Origin: Coenobita brevimanus
Lineage: Eukaryota; Arthropoda; Malacostraca; Decapoda; Coenobitidae
NCBI GenBank assembly: GCA_032717465.1
Contig: CM064715.1
Span: 36,265,546-36,329,545 of the forward strand
Reading direction: 5' to 3'
DNA: 64,000 bases
Part shown: piece by piece, positions 10,338 through 21,859 of the stretch
Layout of the letters: every line of letters begins with the position of its first letter
Numbering within the stretch: the stretch's first letter is position 1
Made by a program: the position numbers and the translations under genes
The notes under the pieces: model-generated
Databases searched by the model: none
Seen by the model: only the letters and a program-made list of their open reading frames with translations
Told to the model about the DNA's origin: nothing

Positions 10338-11280
10338 TTTGGGGGGGAAAATTAGAAAAATTTAGAATATACCCCCGGTAGTGTCGTAAATATTTAACTG
10401 GCTAATCACTTGCACTAAACAAGACAAAAATAGGCCTACAACACTACATAACTTGTCCGGATATATATGTCTTACTCCCAGGACTCACCTGGATTGTAAT
10501 GACGTGTAGGTTGTGTTCCCTACTAAGCAACTAAACGATCTATTTAAGGATCCTCAAATAAAAGCTGGAAACCCTGGTGAAATATTATTCGCCCAGTCTT
10601 TCGCCACTAAAGGTCATTTAGTTACTTAGCTTAAGAGTAGCAATGGAGAGGCTTGTAGGTTGTTGCCATATGGTCGGAGTTGTTGAAGATGTTGCTTGTT
10701 GCTAGTGCTTGGCGGATTACTGGAGGTTACGGCCTGGACCAAATACGTACTTTTTACGTAAGCATTACTATTTACACTATATATAAATTAAAGTGAATTG
10801 ATAATGCTCATTCCCATCTAGGAGGAAGCACTGTCGTAAATTAATTAATCAGTCCAGTCTGTCCCAACCGAATTCTCTCTCAATACCACGAGAGTGGTTA
10901 GACTGCTTCCAAGTGTGACTAAAGCATGACAGGGACTGCCTCTGACTCACTCGAGATCATCTGAGACTAAGACTCAATGAATTAGGGACTGAGAGCGTGG
11001 GCGAGAGCCCGAGCAACTGAGGTCTCGAGACTCATAATTGACCGAGGCCTAGCTGAGACTAAAACTTAGACCTCTGGAGAGAAGAACAGAGGCGATCCAC
11101 CAATCAAATAACTAAAAATGCATATGTGCACATTCCATCCATGGCTGGGAAAAAGACTAAATTATGAACCATAGTATAAATATACGTAATCCTATATACC
11201 CATCACCCTGGGTTACGTATAAAACATTATACTTCCAACTAAAATAGAAAATGGGAGGAATTATTCCTAAATTTCCGACA
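10338..11280 (-). repeat. BEL/Pao 5' LTR
   Basis: About 943 bp matching 3136-4097. The outer end TTTCCGACA abuts the CAGTG target duplication at 11281-11285. The inner boundary lies within a few bases of 10338 because the G-run there differs in length from the other LTR. Confidence 0.88.
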
Positions 11281-12790
11281 CAGTGACCATAGAAGTAGCA
11301 ATAGAAAAGAGATACAGATGCAGCAGTGCAGCGAAGAGACAAAGGTTGAAGGGAGCCAGTAAGAGGAAAGTTGATGAGACGAAAAGCCTTTGACTCCACC
11401 CTACTGAGAAGAACTGTATGTGAGGAACCTCCCCAAACATGACAGTTGTACTCTAAACAGGGGCGAATAAGAACGGTATATAAAGTCAAGAACTGCGCAG
11501 GGGTAAAGAAGGCACGAAGTCGGCTTAGCACACCTAATCTCGTGGAAGCAGATTTTACAAGAGATGCAATGTGATCTTTCCAAGATAATTCCCTAGTGAA
11601 TGAAACCCCAAGCATGTTCAAGGATGATGCAAGATTGGGCTTGATTTTATTAAACTTTAGTGGGTACTCCAGTGGAAGATTTTGACGAGTTGATAGGTGT
11701 AAAAACTGAGTCTTTGATGCATTAAAAACAACAAGATTATTTTTACCCTAGTCAGAGATACAAGCCAAGTCGGACATTAGGTTTGCTGTAGCCTCATCCT
11801 TTGTTTGTTGAAGTAGGCTAATTGCTGAGATGGACGTTGCGGAAACCGAATGGAAAGGTAAAGGGTGGAATCATCAGCGTACAAGTGGATAGGGTTAAAT
11901 GTACAGCTTAGAAGATCACTGATGAATAAAAGGAAGAGAATTGATAATAAAACAGAGCCCTGAGGAACACCACTGTTGATAGATCTAGGAGAAGAACGAT
12001 GGCCGTCTACAACAGCGGCTATAGAAAGACCAGAAAGGAAGCTATAGATGAAGGCACAGATAGAAGGATAGAAACCGTAAGAGGGCAGTTTGGAAATTAA
12101 AGATTTATGCTAGACTCGATCGGAAGCCTTTGAGATGTGCAATGACAAAGCTTTCGCCAAAGTCCCGAAAGGAGGATGACCAGGAGTCTGACAGGTAGGT
12201 GAGAAGATCGCCAGTGGAGTGTCCCTGACGGAACTCACACTGACGATCTGAAAGAAGGTTGTGATAGGAAAGATGCTTTAAAATTTTTCTGTTAAAAATT
12301 GACTCGAAAACTTTTGAGACACAGGATGTTAATGCAATTGGACGATAGATAACTATCGTCCAATTGCTTTAACATCCTGTGTTGGGAATGGTCACCCTTC
12401 TTTGGGACTGGCTGAATGAGAGCAAACTTCCAGCAAGAAGGAAAGGTACAAGTTGAAAGACAAAGGCGAAAGAGTTTACCTAGGCAGGGTGTAAGCACAG
12501 AAGCACAGTTCTTGAGGACAACAGGAGGGACCCCATCAGGCCCATACCTTCTTAGTATTGAGGCCAGTGATGGCAGATAATATATCAGCTGAAGAAATTT
12601 TAATGTCAACCATGAGGAAGTCAGAGGGGGAAAGTGATGGAGAAACAGCACAAGAATTATCTAAGGTAGAATTGTAGGAGAGAGTTTGAGGGAAGAGATC
12701 TGCTTTATCTGTAGAAGAAATAGCTACAGAGCCATCAGAGTACAAAAGAGGAGGGAAGGATGATGAGGTAAAGTTGTTAGAAAGGTTTTT
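11281..12790 (-). pseudogene. CR1/Jockey-like LINE, reverse transcriptase portion
   Basis: The 5' part of the LINE split by BEL/Pao. Minus-strand pieces, in order from the right, are: GPDGVPPVVLKNCASVLTPC with LIQPVPKKGD (RT motifs 1-2, 12430-12650); YRPIALTSCVSKVFE (about 12300-12350); then, after a degraded middle, FTRELSWKDHIASLVKSAS and FLTLYTVLIRPCLEYNCHVW (thumb, 11340-11620). The catalytic palm (12000-11700) is present only in scrambled frames. It is truncated at about 12790 where a minisatellite begins, and its 3' end is at 2777. The ORF has many frameshifts. Confidence 0.8.
12319..12382. repeat. 30-bp inverted repeat within LINE RT
   Basis: Arms 12319-12348 and 12353-12382 are reverse complements with a single mismatch and a 4-base loop (ATAA). 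One arm is normal RT coding sequence. The other is an inverted copy of it lying where the adjoining codons should be. Confidence 0.9.
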
Positions 12791-12794
12791 GGCA

Positions 12795-14325
12795 AGGACT
12801 GTGTTAGGTTTAGTGGCAATCTGTGTTAGTTAGGTCTAGTGACAATCAGTGTTAGTTAGGCTAGGTCTAGTCGCAGTCTGTGTTAGTTAGGTCTAGTGAC
12901 AGTCTGTTTTAATTAGGCTAGGTCTAGTTGCTGTCTGTGTTAGTCAGTTCTAGTGACAGTCTGTGTTATTTAGGTCGCGTGGCAGTCTATGTTAGGTCGT
13001 GTGGCAGTCTGTGTTAATTAGGTCGTGTGGCAGTCTGTGTTAATTAGGTCGTGTGGCAGTCTGTGTTAATTAGGTCGTGTGGCAGTCTGTGTTAGTTAGG
13101 TCTAGTGACAGTCTGTGTTAGTTAGGTCTAGTGACAGTCTGTGTTAGTTAGGTCTAGTGACAGTCTGTGTTAGTTAGGTCTAGTGACAGTCTGTGTTAGT
13201 TAGGTCGCGTGGCAGTCTGTGTTAGTTAGGTCTAATGACAGTCTGTGTCAATTAGGTCGTGTGGCAATCTAAGTTAGTTAGGCGTGGCAATTTGTGTTAG
13301 TTACAGTAGGTCTAGTTGCAGTCTATGTTAGATTGCGTGGCAATCAGTGTTAGTCAGATCGTGTGGCAGTCTGTGTTAGTTAGGTCGCGTGGCAGTCTGT
13401 GTTAGTTAGGTCGCGTGGCAGTCTGTGTTAGTTAGGTCGCGTGGCAGTCTGTGTTAGTTAGGTCGCGTGGCAGTCTGTGTTAGTTAGGTCGCGTGGCAGT
13501 CTGTGTTAGTTAGGTCGCGTGGCAGTCTGTGTTAGTTAGGTCGCATGGCAGTCTGTGTTAGTTAGGTCACATAGCAGTCTGTGTTAGTTAGGTCGCATGG
13601 CAATCTGTTAGTTAGGTTGCATGCCAATCTGTTTTAGTTAGGTTGCATGGCAGTCTGTGTTAGTTAGGTTACATGGCAATCTGTTAGTTAGGTTGCATGG
13701 CAGTCTGTGTTAGTTAGGTTGCATGGCAGTCTGTGTTAGGTTGCATGGCAGTCTGTGTTAGTTAGGTTGCATGGCAGTCTGTGTTAGTTAGGTTGCATGG
13801 CAGTCTGTGTTAGTTAGGTTGCATGGCAGTCTGTGTTAGTTAGGTTGCATGGCAGTCTGTGTTAGTTAGTTCGCGTGGCAATCTGTGTTAGTTAGGTCGC
13901 GTGGCAGTCTGTTTTAGTTAGGCCGCATGGCAATCTGTATTAGTTAGGTCTAGTGGCCGTTTGTGTTAGTTAGGTTGCATGGCAATCTGTGTTAGTTAGG
14001 TCTAGTGACAGTCTGTGTTAGTTAGGTCGAGTGGCAGTCTGTTAGTTACAGTCTAGTGGCAGTCTGTGTTAGTTAGGTTTAGTGACAGTCTGTGTTAGTT
14101 AGGTAGCGTGGCAGTCTGTGTTAGTTAGGTCTAGTGGCAATCTGTTAGTTACGGTCTAGTGGCAGTATGTGTTAGTTAGGTAGCGTGGCAGTCTGTGTGA
14201 GTTATGTCGAGTGGCAGTCTGTTACTTATGGTCTAGTGGACATCTGTCTTAGGTAGCGTGGCAGTCTGTGTTAGTTGTGTCGAGTGGCAATCTGTTAGTT
14301 ACGGTCTAGTGCCAGTCTGTGTTGT
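12795..14325. repeat. 26-bp minisatellite, about 1.5 kb
   Basis: A tandem array with unit GTGTTAGTTAGGTCGCGTGG plus CAGTCT (26 bp), about 55-60 copies. Variants occur in runs: TCTAGTGACA around 13100-13200, TCGCGTGGCA at about 13380-13560, and TTGCATGGCA at about 13620-13870. Some units are shortened by 4-5 bases. Both ends are more mixed than the middle, as expected from local expansion of variants. No coding function seen. Confidence 0.95.
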
Positions 14326-14646
14326 CAAAATTTGATTTGTTTAGTTTGGCACCAGCGGTAGTCTAGATTATTCAGCTAGGTTCATTCGGTTGGGTTAGGA
14401 TAGGTTCAGTGGTAGGCTAGGAATTTAGTGAATGATTGCTTTAGTCAGTGCTGTCATTAGTATTGCATTTACTTTAGAAGGTACGAGATTCTTGCAGTTT
14501 TACCAAGAATTTTGCATAGCACGCGAGACACGTTGGTTGGTACTTAAGAATTTCAGTCTGACTCGTTCAAGCGCCCTGGAATACATTTTGCCATTTGTAT
14601 TTCATTGTCACTAAACTATTTTTTACCGTGGAATGGAAGAACAATT
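14326..14646. other. Unassigned sequence between minisatellite and piggyBac element
   Basis: No gene recognised. The first ~90 bp are degenerate relatives of the minisatellite (GGTTAGGATAGGTTCAG). The rest is unremarkable. Confidence 0.3.
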
Positions 14647-14650
14647 TTAA

Positions 14651-15258
14651 CCCTTCTCAGATAAACCTATAATTTTATCCTTACTTAGGTAATGTGGGGT
14701 CTGTCAGACCCCAATCTTTAAAAAATCGTCAAAAATACTTACAACTTTATTGAAACAATTGCTTTTACACGGCTTCTGTAGGCGTTTTCCTTCAATTTAG
14801 TGCAAAATGTATGGAAATATAAGTGACGAAATATTTTATGGAAAATTAAATGAAAAAACATTGACAAATTTTATACCATCTGAAATTAGTGGCTGCTATA
14901 CCAACACTGATATGTTCCACCAGTGTTCTATCATTGCATGCTGTACAGTAATGGCCAATGTTTCTGTAAGCAGTAAGAGAAGCACGTTATGAAAAAAAAA
15001 AAAAAAAAAATTTGTATGGAAGATATATATATATAGGAAAATAAGCTCAGGTTAGGTAAAGTGGGGTCCACTGGACCCCAAAGGCCCTTTATCGCGAAAA
15101 CAGAGCCAGATCCCAAACTGACCCCATCACCTCCCTAAACTAGTCTACTAGTCAGGAAGGTAGAGGGAAAACCAGATTCCAAGACCTTACAATAATATAT
15201 GAAAAACACTAAGAAAAATAGCGTGGGGTCCCACAGACCCCACATTACCTGAGGAGGG
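14651..15258. mobile_element. piggyBac-type non-autonomous element (MITE)
   Basis: A 608-bp element flanked by TTAA on both sides (14647-14650 and 15259-15262), the piggyBac target duplication. The ends read CCCTTCTCAG and, on the other strand, CCCTCCTCAG, a ~10-bp inverted repeat starting with CCC as in piggyBac. Three copies of a palindromic motif of the form GTGGGGTC-N5-GACCCC lie at about 14692, 15060 and 15223, the outer two in inverted orientation near the ends. No transposase is encoded, so it would depend on one supplied elsewhere. A ~19-bp A-run lies near 14992. Confidence 0.85.
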
Positions 15259-15334
15259 TTAAAGACGATTTCATTTATTATGTCGCGATAAGGATGGAAA
15301 AGGCTGCTAAAGTGAAATCCCGGCATAAGGAGAC

Positions 15335-15640
15335 TATTTCTTCCAGCAGTGATAAATTAAATATTGCCATAAAATAACGAAAAGGTATATACGGTATTAA
15401 GGAAAAGTTTGCAGCCAAACCCTACACATTCCAGACACCCTAGTTTTGTAGACTTTCTTTGATGCTTGCCTTAACTTTACCTAATATTACCCCACTAGAG
15501 TGAGAGAAGGTTCATATACAGATACATTTATAATGGTTTCGCACTTATATACTTATTTCCTTCCTCTCAGAAGAAGGAAACAAGAAACTACGTTGTAAAA
15601 GTCGCAGTGTCGGACGCAGTGGTCGAATGTTTAGACAGAA
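15335..15640. repeat. Dispersed repeat, copy 2 (inverted relative to 2040-2365)
   Basis: The reverse complement of this stretch aligns with 2075-2365 through AAAGAAAGTCTACAAAACTA, the CCTTCTCTCACTCTAGTGG block and the CCGACACTG end. A weaker match continues toward GAGAGCCGAAGTG against GAGAACCGAAGTG near 2020. The piggyBac-type element lies immediately to its left. Confidence 0.6.
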
Positions 15641-15822
15641 CCAGCACGGCAGTTGTCATGGTTGTCACACTTCGGCTCTCTATGAATGGATCCTCCTCAT
15701 GCGTGAAAACGCACTGCAATATACATTACGATGCCACTAGACCGGTTCAAAAATAGGTAATATACTTATGTTTTAAGTGGCCCTATGTCTCCTTAAGGAT
15801 TACTCCTACTTCTCGCAGGAAA

Positions 15823-16297
15823 ATGGCGGTAAATTTTTAGAAGTAACCAACGTTTTCTTTTATTACTATGTTTCTGTTTGCCAGTGCAAAATACTGTGTT
15901 TTAATTAGTTTTGACCTTCATTTTGAGGGGAAAATCCCCCTTTTGGAATTTTGAGTAAGATTTCCAAAAGTGGGTTTATCCCCCAAAATCAAGATCAAAA
16001 TTAATTAAAAACACACTATTTTCCATTAAACTAACCCAAACTAACCTAACCTAACCTAACCAAACCTAGACCTAACCTAGTGCCTGACATAAGTGCACAC
16101 GCCTGCACCAGCCAATATGGCGCGACATTCATCCGCTACTGAGTGATAGCCTAACATAAGCCACTATATGACTACTCCTACAAAATTTGCTCCCCCAACT
16201 CAAACTAGGCTTAAAAGGTAAGTCTTAGAATAGTTCGGGGACGTAATATAATGAAAATTGGTAACGTTGGCTACTTCTAAAGTTATACCAAAATGGC
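15823..16297. mobile_element. Possible palindromic DNA element with inner hairpin
   Basis: TTTTTAGAAGTAACCAACGTTTTC at about 15835-15858 is mirrored by the reverse complement of 16260-16281, suggesting terminal inverted repeats. Inside it, 15895-16015 folds into a ~60-bp-arm hairpin with some mismatches (TTTTGAGGGGAAAATCCCCC against its complement). A TTTAATA flank is seen but no clear target duplication. It is probably a small non-autonomous DNA transposon. The exact ends are uncertain. Confidence 0.5.
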
Positions 16298-16331
16298 ATT
16301 AGCTGTTAATTTTTATTTAATACATTACTGT

Positions 16332-16741
16332 TGGAAGGACACGAGTCAAGAGTGAGAGCCGTGGAAATGAGTTATTTAAGAGGAGCCTGTGGAGTCACAT
16401 GGAGAGATAGGCTGACGAATGAGAATATAAAGCAGCGTTGTGGTGTTGATGTGGATGTGATAGGAAGCGTTATGAGGAACACACTGAGGTGGTTTGGCCA
16501 TGTGGAGAGGATGGAGGGTGAAAGACTGACGAAGAGAGTGTATGTGAGTGAGGTGGAGGGGGGAAGAGGGAGGGGGAGGCCGAGGATGAGATGGAGGGAT
16601 GGGGTGGAAAGGTATATGAGAGAGGGGGGTGTGAGTTGGGAGCAGGGCAGTGCAATGGCGGGGGACAGGGCGACTTGGAGGCGATTTGTTTGTGGCCACC
16701 CCAAACGGAATTGAGGCGTCTGGCAATAGATAGATAGATAG
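16332..16741 (+). pseudogene. RTE-like LINE 3' end (family C), 5'-truncated insertion
   Basis: A 410-bp insertion with ACATTACTGT at 16322-16331 and 16742-16751 as a 10-bp target duplication. The 127-codon frame (16331-16714) is the C-terminal part of RTE-type ORF2: VRAVEMSYLRGACGVT, NTLRWFGHVERMEGERL and RGRPRMRW. It ends with a very short 3' UTR and a (ATAG)n tail. The frame is open over its whole length, so the copy is not old. The same tail occurs at 9967-10114. It may be the 3' half of family B at 18945-21535, which lacks this part. Confidence 0.9.
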
Positions 16742-16751
16742 ACATTACTGT

Positions 16752-17323
16752 ACTGTACTGTTATTCTAATTACGTGTGGCTCTGTTTCAAAAACTTTATA
16801 TGCATTCAGCCCAGTGTTATTCGTAGCATAGTTATCGATTCAGATACAGTTTTCTTCTTTTATTTGTATCACGATATTAATAGAAAACTGCAATTGATGG
16901 TAAACTATTTCAGAATTACCTTCGCGAAAGCTATGAAGAAATGTGATAGCAGAGAAGTGTAGACGTTCAATGGGAGGATCTGCACAGCGGTTGAAGGAGG
17001 AAGTATATTAAAAATGTGCACACCTGATGATCTGTTGAAACCACCAGAGTATTTAACATACAGACGCAAGCCTGCCTGGCTGCAGCTGGGTGTGGGAGAT
17101 AACAAGGAACAAATAGATAAAGGCATTCCACACCTGGGCTTATTTGCATTCATCTGCGTATGACGTCATCCTTAAAACAGATATCCTGAGAGGTTGCCAG
17201 ACGGTGACATCGAGAGGTCACGACACAGGTCATTACACAGCTGTCGTCCTAAGAGACTGATAATGCCCTGAAACTGAGCAGAGTTTGTAACCTCGCAGTC
17301 AGCTTCCCTATCTTCTCTCTCTC
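16752..17323. other. Unassigned sequence
   Basis: No gene, array or element is recognised. A CT-rich run sits just before the SINE. Confidence 0.3.
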
Positions 17324-17500
17324 TCTACAGTGGTAGCGCGCTGGACTCGTAATCGGGGGATTGCGAGTTCGAGCCTCGCCCGGGCTGCCGTGCTGGGAGT
17401 GGTAGCTCGCTCCTGTAACCCTAGCGGGGCAATATAGTCCAATACAGGGCTTAGCTCGGGGGAACTCCATTTCTCCCATTTTTTTTTTCTCTCTCTCTCT
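17324..17500 (+). mobile_element. tRNA-derived SINE
   Basis: The head GTGGTAGCGCGCTGGACTCG (A-box region) with GCGAGTTCGAGCCTCGC (B box, T-arm) is tRNA-like and would carry an internal RNA polymerase III promoter. The tRNA 5' acceptor strand is missing. A ~75-bp unrelated body follows (AACCCTAGCGGGGCAATATA ... AACTCCATTTCTCCC), then a T-run and (CT)n. The sequence before the head is also (CT)n. The head resembles the one at 21775-21850. Confidence 0.75.
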
Positions 17501-17514
17501 CATAAGCCTTGCTT

Positions 17515-17726
17515 TAGCAGGCTTGGAGTAATTGTAGTTGTAATGTAATTGAAATGTACTTAATTACACTTTTTTTTTAGGATACTTGTAATTGTAATTA
17601 ATTATTTTTATCAGTAATTGTAACTGAGCTTTAAATTCGGAAAGTAATTGAATTTGTAATTGTAATTAGCTGTTTACAAGCATAATCGCTAAAATTACAT
17701 CATACAAATATTATTTTGATATACTG

Positions 17727-17765
<39 letters not shown>

Positions 17766-18060
17766 CTATAATTATGTTGCATGAGATGTGACACGTCCAG
17801 TACTTGTATATCTGAAATCTGTAGACTCTGTACGAGACAACTGTGTGTACTGACTATCGTGACTATGTCTACGTATGTGGTAGGATAGGTTTGTAAATGT
17901 AAACTTTTTAAAGGTGCTTATAATTTGAATCCCAAATTATAGGAGGTATTTACTTTTAACCTGTAATCTCTGCATCATTTTTAAATTCATATCATTAGTC
18001 TTTAATTTGTACTAGAAGTTGTGCCTGCATTAGTTTAATTTCAAAAGATATAAAATTTAA

Positions 18061-18127
<67 letters not shown>

Positions 18128-18360
18128 ATGTTTTTTCAATAATCAGCGATTAATTCAGTTTATACCAAGAAAAAAGGGAACTGAAATATATAACTGAACA
18201 CTAACTTTGCTGTAATTGTAACTGTAATTGTAATTTGGAAATATGAAGCGAGTAATTTTAATTGTAATTATTATTAGCATTAGGATTCCTCTTTGTAACT
18301 GTAATTGTAATTGAGTAATAGGAAGATTAATTATAATTGCAAATGTCCCAAACCGATGTA
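17515..18360. repeat. AT-rich GTAATT repeat region with (GA)n and (AT)n
   Basis: Degenerate arrays of the hexamer GTAATT occur at 17525-17675 and again at 18205-18360. Between them lie (GA)n at 17732-17761 and (AT)n at 18063-18122. The two hexamer blocks could be ends of one non-autonomous element, but no clean inverted repeat or target duplication is visible. Confidence 0.6.
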
Positions 18361-18871
<511 letters not shown>

Positions 18872-18944
18872 GTATAGGTTCGTACACTCCTAATAATCTG
18901 AAATCCAGTCTAAAAATTTCCTGTAAACACTTTTTTACTTCCAT

Positions 18945-21535
18945 GCTCACTTCGCTCTTCTTATCACTGCTTTCAAATAACCAGCAACTGTTCTTCCATG
19001 TTATACCCTTTCAAGGTCTTCATCCTCCAAACTTCCATCCTTACTCATCACACTACCCAAGTACTTAAATGTACATACATCTTCCATTTCCTCATCATCC
19101 AACATCACTGTACATCCATTGACTTCATTTCTCACAAAGACTATAACCATGTTCTTCCCTACATTCACCTTTAGATTCTGTTTCTTACAAACTCTTCCAA
19201 ACTCATTCACCAAGCCTAAAGTTCCCCTTCGTCTTCGCTTAACAATACAGTATTATCTCCAAACAACAGTACAGGGAGTTTCTAAACGTTGCCCTCTCTC
19301 ATTAAATCTACTCCAACATCCACAGCTCAACCTTGTATCTCTTTTATAACCCCATCCATTTACACCATGCAGTCATGACATGTCCTTGTTTCAATCCAAC
19401 ATTCAAATTGATAAATTCACTCAGTTCACTATCCACACGCACTGCAGCCTTAGCCCCCTCATAAATACTCTTCACGGCATTCAACTTCCCATTTACTCTG
19501 TATACTCTTAGTATTTCCATATTCTTTCTATATCAACCCTGTCATAAGCTTTCTCCAAATCCATGAAAGCAGCGCACAACTTCCTTCCCTTCTCTAGAAA
19601 CTTTCCCACTACAGACCTAAGAATAAACATCTGATCTACACAACCTATTCCCTTCCTAAAACCTCCCTGTTCTTCACCAACTATTTCCTCTGTTATTTCC
19701 CCAACTCTGTCATTAAGTATCCTACCATACACTTTTCCTATTACACTAAGAAGACAAATGCCCCTATGGTTAACACACAATTCTTTTTCCCCTTTTTCCT
19801 TTGTACAGGTGAATAATTGTACCTAACTTCCAATCTTCCGGGATTCTACTATCCTCCCAGGCCAATCTGGACATCTTCCATATCCATTCTACTACTATCT
19901 CTTCCCCATGCATTTCACATCACACTCCATCAATTCCTTGGGCAATCCCCGTTTTGACTTTCTTCATATGCTTCCACTAATTCCATCCTACTGATTTCTT
20001 CCCCTCCTCTCACCTGCCTCCTTCTCCCACCCATTCCCCAGCCACTTATCCTTGCATCAGTGTCATTCTCTACAGCATGTTTAACAGTTCTTGAAAGTGT
20101 TCTCTCCATCAGCTCACTTTTTCTCCCTTCTCCACTAGCAATCTACCAAGCTATCCTTCACTCCCCGACTAACTTCTTTATCACTATGTCATACACTCTT
20201 TACCTTTTTTTCAGAACATTTTCTTACATTCCTTCCACTTTACACTCAAATTCCCTCCAAATTCCTCATCCACTCCCTTCTTACTCTCTTTTACTGATCT
20301 TTTCACTTCTCTCTTCCTCTCTGTTTATAACTCTCTCTTCCCGTCTCTCAACCTCCTCCACGCCCCTGCTTTCCATCCATTCATTATATGATTTTCTTTT
20401 GTGCCACAGCTCGCCTCACCTTTTCATTCCACCATGCTGTTCCTTACACCCCCTTTTGTCTTCTCTTCACCCCACACACGACTTCACATGCTGCACAGAT
20501 ATTTTTCTTCTGTGAATACCTTGCACACACCTTCCACCTCCCCCATGTGCTTCAGATCATATTTACTTGATCACTCCTCCATTTTTCTCTTATATTCTGC
20601 CTTTTTCCCATCCTCTTACAACCTTTCTACCCTACTTGTTTAGACTTCTTCCTATCCTTCCCTCCTTGTATTCGTCCATTGCATTTGAACCTTGACTTTC
20701 GCCACCACCACATGGTGGTCAGAAAGACCACATCCCCAACCTTTGTATGCTCTTACATCCATTACACACCTTCTCATTCTGTCATCCACACACACATAAT
20801 CATTGCCCTCTGTTCATTCAGTTCACCACCCACCCTTCTCATCGCCTGCCACGTATACCTGTGGATCATTTTGTGTCTAAAGAGGGAATTGACTATCATT
20901 AACCCCCTTTCCGCATAGTTGTCCACTAGAGCACTGCCATTCTCAACTACGTCTGCAGGCACACCCCACTGAACAACTACTCCATCCACCATCGCATTCC
21001 TTACTTTTCCATTCCTATTTCCAGTCAAAAACACTCTCTCATTCCTTTCAAACTTTTCCATGCATGCTTCCACATTTGCCCAGTGCTCTTTTATCATTCT
21101 GCTTGCACGATCTTGCTCTAGAGCATACACGCACACAATCGCCCACATTTGTAGTCCTACTGTCAATCTTACCCACACAATCCTTGAGCCAACTGATCCA
21201 CACTCTCTTATATTCTCCTTCCATCTCTTACACAACAATACATACTCCTTCTTTTGTTTCACTTACTTCTCCACATATACCGTATCCATACTCCCACTCC
21301 CTCACACTCTCACCACTCCATTTAGCCTCATGTTTTCCATATATGTCCACTTCTGCACCCTCAAGCACCTGGACAATTTCTCTCTTACTTCATCATCCGC
21401 ACCCCTTACATTCCATGTCGCAGTCCGTACCATGTCCTTTGTTCGGTCCTTAGTCGTCACCTGTTGGTTAGTCCTGGTCCAAGGCTTTCTGTTTGTATTT
21501 TTATTTAGTTGTTTTCCAGTTAGGGGCACTAACTC
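18945..21535 (-). pseudogene. RTE-like LINE (family B), 5' and middle parts, decayed
   Basis: A minus-strand LINE with an APE endonuclease and reverse transcriptase. From the right: TATWNVRGADDEV at 21400-21430 is the endonuclease N terminus. DNYAERGLMIVNSLFRHKMI at about 20880-20925 is a later endonuclease part. HRGICLLSVIGKVYGRILND with GEEQGGFRKGIGCVDQ and FMDLEKAYDR at 19520-19770 are RT motifs 3-4. KYLGSVMSKDGSLEDEDLE at 19001-19060 is the thumb region. Many frameshifts and stops occur, and the stretch 19800-20770 is only recognisable in pieces. The C-terminal end is missing. The copy stops near 18945 next to (AT)n. Confidence 0.8.
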
Positions 21536-21855
21536 GCCACCAACCCACTTGCTGTCACCGAGGGAACACGTGTTGGTTGGTTATAAGGTTACCAGCAAGC
21601 GATATAAATTACCTGGTTTACAGGGAATCATTTGGCTTGTCACACAGTTTGGAGCTACCTTAAAACAGAGTACCGCTACACTAAGTAGGTGGATGATGAC
21701 AGCTCCCACCTCCCGGTAAAACAGAAGGTGGGTAGGCAGGTTGGTTGGTAATCAAGACGCTACCCATCCCAGCAAAGGCAGCTGCCCGGGCGAGGCGCTG
21801 ACTTTCGACTCGCGATCTCAAGTCCAGCGCTTTATCATTGAGTCACACTGCTCAA
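21536..21855 (-). repeat. Upstream region of LINE B with tRNA-like head
   Basis: Sequence directly upstream of the LINE B endonuclease. Its far end (21775-21850, minus strand) is tRNA-like: CTCAATGATAAAGCGCTGGA, then ATCGCGAGTCG and GCGCCTCGCCCGGGCAGC. The last part, and TGCTGGGA...GGTAGC after it, parallels the SINE at 17324. It is either the 5' UTR of the LINE or a SINE next to it. The A box is fair and the B box is weak. Confidence 0.5.
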
Positions 21856-21859
21856 AGAA

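Larger units (their letters stand above)
3136..11280 (-). mobile_element. BEL/Pao LTR retrotransposon, complete but decayed
   Basis: A complete LTR element on the minus strand. It has two ~950-bp LTRs (3136-4097 and about 10338-11280), a tRNA-type primer site at 10316-10335, an SGNH-like ORF, gag, and protease, RT, RNase H and integrase in the BEL order. CAGTG occurs at 3131-3135 and 11281-11285 and is the 5-bp target duplication. The LTRs differ by about ten substitutions and a ~21-bp deletion seen by eye, so it is fairly recent but not new. Coding is broken into three frames and catalytic residues are lost, so this copy is dead. The target was a minus-strand LINE whose frame continues on both sides. 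Confidence 0.9.

Noticed and set aside
12795..14325. CRISPR-like array
   Set aside because: Units are directly adjacent without unique spacers, and the window is eukaryotic; this is a minisatellite.
16372..16745. Several minus-strand Pro/Ser-rich frames
   Set aside because: Antisense shadows of the G-rich LINE C ORF; the plus-strand frame carries RTE motifs.
17330..17400. Candidate host tRNA gene (Thr-like anticodon loop CTCGTAA)
   Set aside because: The acceptor stem 5' strand is missing and an unrelated body with a T/CT tail follows, as in a SINE.
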